A stretch of 64,000 bases of DNA from Nymphaea colorata (taxonomy: Eukaryota > Streptophyta > Magnoliopsida > Nymphaeales > Nymphaeaceae): NCBI RefSeq assembly GCF_008831285.2, contig NC_045142.1:8286713-8350712 (forward strand), read 5' to 3'. Within the stretch, counting starts at the first letter, position 1, and each line of letters opens with the position of its first letter. A program made the translations under genes and the position numbers. Below, in pieces: positions 57,510-64,000 of this stretch. The notes beneath the pieces were generated by a model. It saw only the letters and a program-made list of their open reading frames with translations, searched no databases and had not been told where the DNA came from.

Positions 57510-59582
57510 AAAATACAGATAATACTTGCAAATATTTAATTAAACGAAAGCATAACAGAAGAAAAAAGTGACTTTGTTATTTGCTAATGAGAGGAAAGAG
57601 CAATGTGGTCACCCCATTGGGGTGCCATTTTATCGATAATGAATTAAAATTTCTGAGTCAAGAGGATAACAATCAGCTGTAAAGAAGAAAACATTTTTCT
57701 AATACTTGATCTTGGAAACATGGGGATTTCTTCGTACAAAGAATAAATTAAGAGAAATGAAATGATTAAGGAGACAAGCAAGCCAGTAACCTTAGGAAAA
57801 GCTTCTTCAGCATTCAATATTGGCAACTTGGCAAAGGATTAAAATATGAAACGACAAAAGCATAAATACCATATTTATATAGAAAGAGAAAGTTTGCATT
57901 AGAGAAGAGACGAAAGCCCACCAGACGAATGTGACGTTGTGAAATAAACAATAAGTAAAGAACAAACCAGTGGGAAGATGGATGCCATATGCTTTTAGGG
58001 GAGAGATAGAGAGGAGAGAGATGGAGAGGAATTTGTCATACAGATTTAGAAATGAAATGACAACGGAAAATCTAAGAAATGAGCCTAAAACTTTGACATC
58101 GACAAAAAGACACAGCTAACCTTTTCATATTGTCAGAAACACTCATAAGTTTAACCAAAAAGATCCATAAAATTGTTTTTGAGAAACTTTAATTGTTTAA
58201 TTAGTAAAAACTACTATTTTGCTGTTTTTACCCTCTAAAAGATAAGATAAAAGGTTCCTGATTTTAGTAATGTAATTAGGTCTTCCATAAAGAAATTCCT
58301 AACATTAACAAACAAGACTGCTTAATTATTTAAATATCAATAGAAAATTAAACTATTTGGATATAATTAATCATGCATTAATGTTATTGCACGTATAACC
58401 AAAAAAGCTCAACTTACAATTTGTCGTTGTCATGGGGATTAAAGTTTTTTAATCACAATAACTCAAGCTTAAGTTTTACTTTGGGCTAATGGGCAAATTT
58501 ACTGTCTTCCCATGAATGGCACAAAAGTTGGGTACCTTTGCAAAAGTATGAAATGGTAATTAGGTGTGTTCTTCCATTATTGTAAAATCTTCAGGTGTGC
58601 TTTTAGCAAATTTTCCAGTCAAAAAATACAATTCAAAAAGTGACTTCTAATATATATTCACTTTAGGTAGTAGATTGTATTGTATTATTCATAAAAGAGG
58701 TGAAAAATGTACAACTTCAGAAAATAAAAATACATAGGCTTCTCTATTCAGATGAAAGCATGATTCCGACGTATGGTTAAGGATGGTTTCAATTTTAAGG
58801 AGTACAAACCTCGTGAGTTTTCTTAATGTTCCTTTCACATGCATATTTGGTAATCTTCTGATGGCCTTCAGCATGGAGAAGAGAAATGTTCCGTCCCAAT
58901 GGCAACTTCAGGTTTTTGAAGCCATAAGGCCTTTGAGGATGTTCTAGTAATTTCAATAAATTAAATTTTCTTAACTACCAGCCGGTGGAGAGAGAGAGAG
59001 AGAGAGAACTACGGAAAACGCTTTCGTAGGCCTGATCTTGTTGCAAAAGGACATTTGACATCCTTCATACAGCGAGTAAAAACTATGTGAAAAGCATAAA
59101 TCATTATTTTGCCACCAACAACAGTGAGCAAGAACTATGTGAAGCGCATGACTTATTATTTTGCAACCATAAATATCAAATCTGCTGACTTTATTTCACA
59201 GAAATGACCACCATATGCCATAAAAAGTTGGGAAGTAAGCTCCAGCAACTATCATTACATTGCTAAATCCGGTCCGGCGTTCAAGAAACACCATCTCAAT
59301 CTTTCTCAGATCATACAAATTTGGAGCGATGATACATAGCTGTTTCATACAAATATTTAAAAAAGGAGTAATTGATTGATTGAGGGGTACACCCTTAATC
59401 TTTTACAAAGGAGTAATGCAATTGCAATTGCAACTGAAATGTAACCGTCAGTGGCAGCACACAGGTCTTGTTCATTTATCAGTATCATCCTAACTAGTAC
59501 CATATTGATCGAACAACCAAAGGCAATTCCCTTCAGCATAATCCTGCAGACTGAGAAGAGCAAGTCCAAGGGTCCATGACTA
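57510..59582. other. Intergenic downstream of TIM14, no gene recognised
   Basis: AT-rich spacer with a GA run at 58988-59008 and a 52-bp tandem duplication at 59071-59174. The right end should hold the TIM14 3' UTR. Confidence 0.45.
59071..59174 (+). repeat. Tandem duplication, two 52-bp units
   Basis: AGCGAGTAAAAACTATGTGA starts at 59071 and AGTGAGCAAGAACTATGTGA at 59123. The units are about 85% alike. Confidence 0.85.
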
Positions 59583-59739
59583 TCAAAATGCAGACCCACT
59601 TCCCTTCGTCTTTCCAAGCATAATATCTTTCGCCTCATTTATTTTTGAAGCAAGAAAATGGCTGCCACCTGCATCTGGATGGTTTGCAACCATCACCTTT
59701 CTGTGTGCTACCTTAACTTTCTCCACAGTAGCACTTTCC
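59583..59739 (-). CDS. TIM14: TIM14 exon 3: HPD part of J domain
   Basis: 157 bases from acceptor TTCAACAG to the TGA at 59583-59585. It codes for ESATVEKVKVAHRKVM, ANHPDAGGSHFLASKI and the tail MLGKTKGSGSAF. The HPD motif, needed to activate Hsp70, is intact. Confidence 0.95.
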
Positions 59740-60273
59740 CTGTTGAAGAAAATACAGTTTTGTAATATGTTGCTAACAAATGGGAATGCCATGAAAAATT
59801 ACCTAGGTTCGTATCAGCCACGCAAGAAAAGAGACTCGAGTAATTTTGCCCGACTGAAAAGAGAACATGTCAGTTACCAGTATATTATCGCACCATTCCA
59901 ATTAGTCAATTTTAAATTGGAAAAATGGTAGGGTCATGCTCATCTTAGACCTTCCACGGTAGCAGTAATTCGCCCTGCGGTGAACCTTGACAAGATAAAT
60001 TCGTCAAATAAACTAAAATGAGCACCCCCTAATAGAAATTTTGAGGGCTTCTACCATTGGCCTTCATCTCTATGTGCCAAAAGTCCGCTGCCTGCTTCTC
60101 ATCAGCTCAAACAAGGTTTTCCTGGAATCGCCTAAATAGCCAGTAGAATCGACCACTAGCCAGCTAATATAAAATTAGATTGTCAACTTTGTGACACATT
60201 GTCATCTATGTCTCATGAGTGTGGAGTGCATGTGCCGGTGCTGATGGGGGTGCTGCTGCGGGAATACAGGGAA

Positions 60274-60308
<35 letters not shown>

Positions 60309-61852
60309 TTGTTTCTTAGCTCAATCTGTCGTTTTTGCACTTTTATTACTGTAAATAAAGAAAGAGAGGGAGAGAGAAGAAAAAGAACGAATAGAAAAAG
60401 CTTTGGACATGAATAGAAGAGGTGTGATTGGGGTGGCATGTCGGAGCCGGACCCCCACCCCCAGGTGGGTGCTGACCCTTTGTGAACAGTCTGTGTGACA
60501 TAGATTGTCATCATTGGCCACGAGACCGGTTGTTCTGTTGGAAGACCACAATGCCAGCCCAATTATCCATGACTGATGAGGGGCACCTGATAGACAATCC
60601 AGGAAAAGGTCCCATGGTTGGAGCTTTAAATGTAACAACACATTATGCTAAAAATTGTTCTGATACTGAATATAATGTTTTCACTTTCCAATGTTGAATG
60701 GAGAGGATGGAAAGGCTCCCTTTTCTACAAAATCTGAGAATCGATGTTTGTTGAATTGCTTTCAACTTCCATCTTTATACACCCAAAATCTTGGTACACC
60801 TAGAACATTCTGGCAATCATGAACCACCTAATACCAAAAACTAGGCAAAAAATAAACATTAGAGAATGGACAGAATGTAGGGCCTGCTTCTAGCCATGTA
60901 AAATATCACGTTACACTCACAAGAAAGAAAAAGCTATAATCATTTACAGTAAATTTGGTTAGAATCGTTGCGCTCTGAATTTGTAGAAATCAAAAGGAAA
61001 CGTAACCATTGATAGCCTGGTCTATTCTGAACTTGTTAAGATTCAAGAACTACATGAATCACAATCTCATCATCGATGAATCCCAAGACAGGATATAGGT
61101 GGACAAGAAATGGGAAGTACACCAGGTCAAGGAACAACTGATTCTTGGTGACATTTTCTTTTACACATACGGCTTGATCATTCTAGGTAGGCCAAGCAGC
61201 TGCTACTCATTCTCACAGTTCATGGCGTAGAGACCTAGTTACAGTTTTCAATAATATAGTCGCCAAAGGTTTTTTCATAAATAAGTTATGAGAAAGGCTA
61301 TTTTTTGAATATGATTGCTTTAATAAAATTACCGGAACTGGCCCAGCTACTTAAGTTCCTAACTTCTAGAACAATATTTACTTTTGGGTGGGAAATGTAG
61401 TTGCAAAAAAGGTAATTTTAGTAGATTATACACCCCTAGCATGCCATGATTGAATAAGCCCCCGTCAATACTTTATTGTTTCAATGACTCCTGTTACAAG
61501 ATCCTAGTGTTCTAGCAGTTTTAGGTTTATGTCATGGTTGAATTTACAGATAAGAGGAAGCAAATAACTAAAGAAAGAAATACAAAATAAGCAATCCCTT
61601 TTATGCACGTAATAATTTTCCTGATCTTTTAATCTTGCACCAGTTTGCTAGTTACAATTAGTGTACTGCTTACCGAACTCCAAGAATAAGAGCAGCTTCC
61701 CTTCTTGTCATCGTAGTTTCAAAGCCTCCACCATAAAACTTTCGGATTCGAGGTGTGGCTGGCCGGGCTTTGAATGCTTGCCAAGCTTGCACTCCATATC
61801 TGCCTGCAAGTGCAACAGTAGCAACGGCGATTCCTGCAATAAAAGGTGTAGC
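59583..61852 (-). CDS. TIM14: TIM14/PAM18, J-domain subunit of mitochondrial import motor
   Basis: Exons 61852-61674 and 59739-59583 join through a split Arg codon (CG|G) across a 1,934-bp GT-AG intron. Together with an initiator Met expected from an upstream exon they give 112 residues, the usual plant length. The N-terminal part ATPFIAGIAVATVALAGRYG is the inner-membrane span. A basic linker follows (KARPATPRIRKF), then the J domain with MTRREAALILGVR, RESATVEKVKVAHRKVM and the intact HPD triplet in NHPDAGGS. TIM14 stimulates mitochondrial Hsp70 at the TIM23 channel, paired with PAM16. The first coding exon was not found. Confidence 0.93.
60276..60306 (+). repeat. (AT)n microsatellite
   Basis: About 15 AT units inside the TIM14 intron. 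Confidence 0.97.
61674..61852 (-). CDS. TIM14: TIM14 exon 2: membrane span and start of J domain
   Basis: 179 bases after acceptor GCCTGCAG, ending GTTCG before donor GTAAGC. It codes for ATPFIAGIAVATVALAG through REAALILGV and two bases of Arg. The frame starts one codon after the expected Met, so the preceding exon must end in ATG. Confidence 0.92.
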
Positions 61853-64000
61853 CTGCAGGCTATTTCAGGATGCAGCATAGAAATAGAAAAAAAAAAGAGA
61901 AATAATGATCAAACTTATGCTGCCTGATACAAAGAACATGATAAATACATGATAAATATGGTAGTAATAGACATCGAACTCTGGGACCTGGATTTTGGAA
62001 CACCGAATCCAGTTATGATTTGGGTTACTTAATTTGAGAGGCTCAATTGATTTGAGAGGCTCAATTGATTTGAGAGAGTCATTAGCGACTAGATTGGCAA
62101 GGTAGAATAAGAATCAGCTCCGGATATTAATTCCAAGAATTAGCTCGCAAAAGCGACCAATTTGCCAATTGGATGTGAACCTTAAGGTAAGATGCAGTCC
62201 AAAAGTGCTGCCACCTTCCTTCACAAATCACAATCCTACCTTAACTGCACCAATTCTTTTCAAAACAAACAAGTGGCCAGAGACTGTTTGTGAACATGGA
62301 ACCACAAATAGGGAGAGAAATGTCTCACCTACAAAATAATTGTTTATACATGAGTAACATGCATAGATGTGCTCCCCATGAAGCTGGCAAGATATTGAAG
62401 CATTTTAATGACACCTACCAATCTTAATAATATCATCCTAAGCATTTAAGTAGATAAAAGTGCATTAGAAATGATCAATCGTGTTAGCACTTAACTTGAG
62501 ACTCTGATAAGCATCTTTCTAATACCAACCTCTCCTCGAAAATATCAAAAAACATCCAACGTAGTCATGAACTAGTAGTAGGTTTTTGGGTCACTCCTAC
62601 ATTTGGTTAGCTTTTCCATTTTTTTTCTCTTCTTTGTTTAAGAAGATAAGTACACACACACAGATATACATATATCTATATAAATTTATGTCCATTGGAA
62701 GTTTTACAAATAACTTCCTCTCGCACACACACCCCCACATATATATATAAATCACACGTACCAGCAAAATTTCTTAAAAATCATGCTTTTATTGCAAAAA
62801 ACAAGTACATTCAAATTTCGAAACTCTGATAAGGAATAAATATTGTGATAATATAGCAATCCATTATAACATTACAGCATTTTCCTTTTCTAAAAAAAAA
62901 AACATTTCATTTATGTGCATTTTCAGTATATTTTTCATTTTTGTTTTTAAAACAAGTTTATACCGTTTTGAGTGGTATTCCAATGCTTTAAAACAAATTA
63001 AATAAAAAATCATTAATTCATTAATTTTTATATTACTCTTTATATAAACCCATATATTGAATTACCAAGATTTTTGAAGAAAACCAAATCTAAAGAAATT
63101 CTATGGAAAGCATTCCTAAAGAAAATTCTGAAAAGAATAATGTTAACTATGAAACATATAACCCATATACAAATATTGGTGTGTATGAACTCTTTTTGTA
63201 TATACTTTCACGTATGGTTACCTCCTTTGATAATGATATCTATGCCTTCTATAACTTTGGCACTTTAAATATTATCTTTCTATATGTTTTCATTGACCTC
63301 ATTCAGTCAAGAAGTCATAGACTCGCTCCAACTGGCTGATCTTTTCAGGGCCTTAATTAACTTGTATCAGACTCTCAAACTTTGGTAACGTAGGTCTTCA
63401 GATGTAAAAGTTGCGAGATTTTGAAATATATCTAATTAAAACTGACACATTTTGTTGGAATATTGTATTCACAACTTCAACTAGGAGGATAACTTAGAAG
63501 GTCTATGCCCCAAGGTGGTAGTCATCTTAGTACCTTCATTTTTTCTTCCCAATTAAGCTTTCCTATGATCAATCATTATATTTGAGCCTCTGTTGCTTTG
63601 ATAGCATACATTCCTACAAGACTTGCTAGTAAATCTATTTCTATGCACCAGACAAAACGGCTACATTTTCAGATGAGGCCAATCTTTGTTTGTGACTGCC
63701 TTTATTAACTCTTTATGCAACATAGGTATGCATGCAGATGTGGATGGAAGCAAACAGGGAACACTGCAAGACTTTCCAAATGCATGGATATGGTTACAAG
63801 GATGTACGTGCATCATTAGGGAAGAAAATGTAGATTGCATGTACCATGTATATTACAAAGCACACATGCATATGTATAAAAAAACAAAGGAGGAATGAGA
63901 TGAAATTGCCTTTAGGGTTCATTTGTTTCACATTTTCCCTGTCAAATAGCTGGTTTTGCAAGGAAAATTAAGTCTTTCTTGCTTGTCTATAGCATACAAC
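61853..64000. other. TIM14 upstream region; first exon and promoter not located
   Basis: AT-rich. It must contain the rest of the first intron, and possibly the exon holding the initiator ATG if that is inside the window. A candidate ATG followed by GTACAT on the minus strand lies near 63852, but the donor is weak. CA and TA runs occur at 62652-62750. The frames at 63074-63339 and 63686-63898 are unrecognised. Confidence 0.4.

Noticed and set aside
1-64000. tRNA, rRNA, CRISPR arrays, bacterial-style operons
   Set aside because: Looked for B-box-like GGTTCGAATCC and regular spaced repeats; found none. The window is eukaryotic repeat-rich DNA.

Overview
The window is plant nuclear DNA, from an angiosperm that I cannot name to species. 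Evidence: intron-containing genes for organelle proteins, L1-type LINEs, Ty1/copia and Ty3/gypsy retrotransposons, PIF/Harbinger and hAT transposons, and many AT, CT and GT microsatellites. Three host genes can be reconstructed, all on the minus strand. They are mitochondrial ribosomal protein bL32 (three exons over 8.9 kb, 11740-20607), plastid carbamoyl-phosphate synthetase large subunit carB (three exons, 37858-43410, 1195 residues), and TIM14/PAM18, the J-domain subunit of the mitochondrial import motor (two exons found, 59583-61852; the exon carrying the ATG was not found).

Layout. 1-2470: 5' part of a minus-strand Ty3/gypsy element. 2515-2790: C-terminal scrap of another gypsy polyprotein. 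4153-6590: internally deleted Ty1/copia element with paired LTRs, an AAGAG target duplication and an inverted integrase fragment. 6990-9903: decayed plus-strand L1 LINE. 11740-20607: bL32m, whose introns hold a hAT MITE and a dead copia fragment. 21202-21774: very GC-rich non-autonomous hAT element. 21985-34060: one minus-strand LINE split by a 4,009-bp PIF/Harbinger element (22264-26272) and a 6-kb Ty1/copia element (26594-32610). 37858-43410: carB. 46780-48770: a third decayed LINE. 53-55 kb: more copies of the hAT MITE. 59583-61852: TIM14.

The three host genes share an organellar destination but are not an operon or cluster. carB makes carbamoyl phosphate in the plastid for arginine and pyrimidine synthesis; bL32m and TIM14 serve mitochondrial translation and protein import. 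Every transposon protein I examined is broken by stops, frameshifts or deletions, so most of the window is fossil repeat sequence. I found no tRNA, rRNA, CRISPR array or new enzymatic system. The most informative features are the nested insertion history, the aberrant copia element, and two gene-like segments of unknown origin inside transposons (22591-23361 and 31380-32140).
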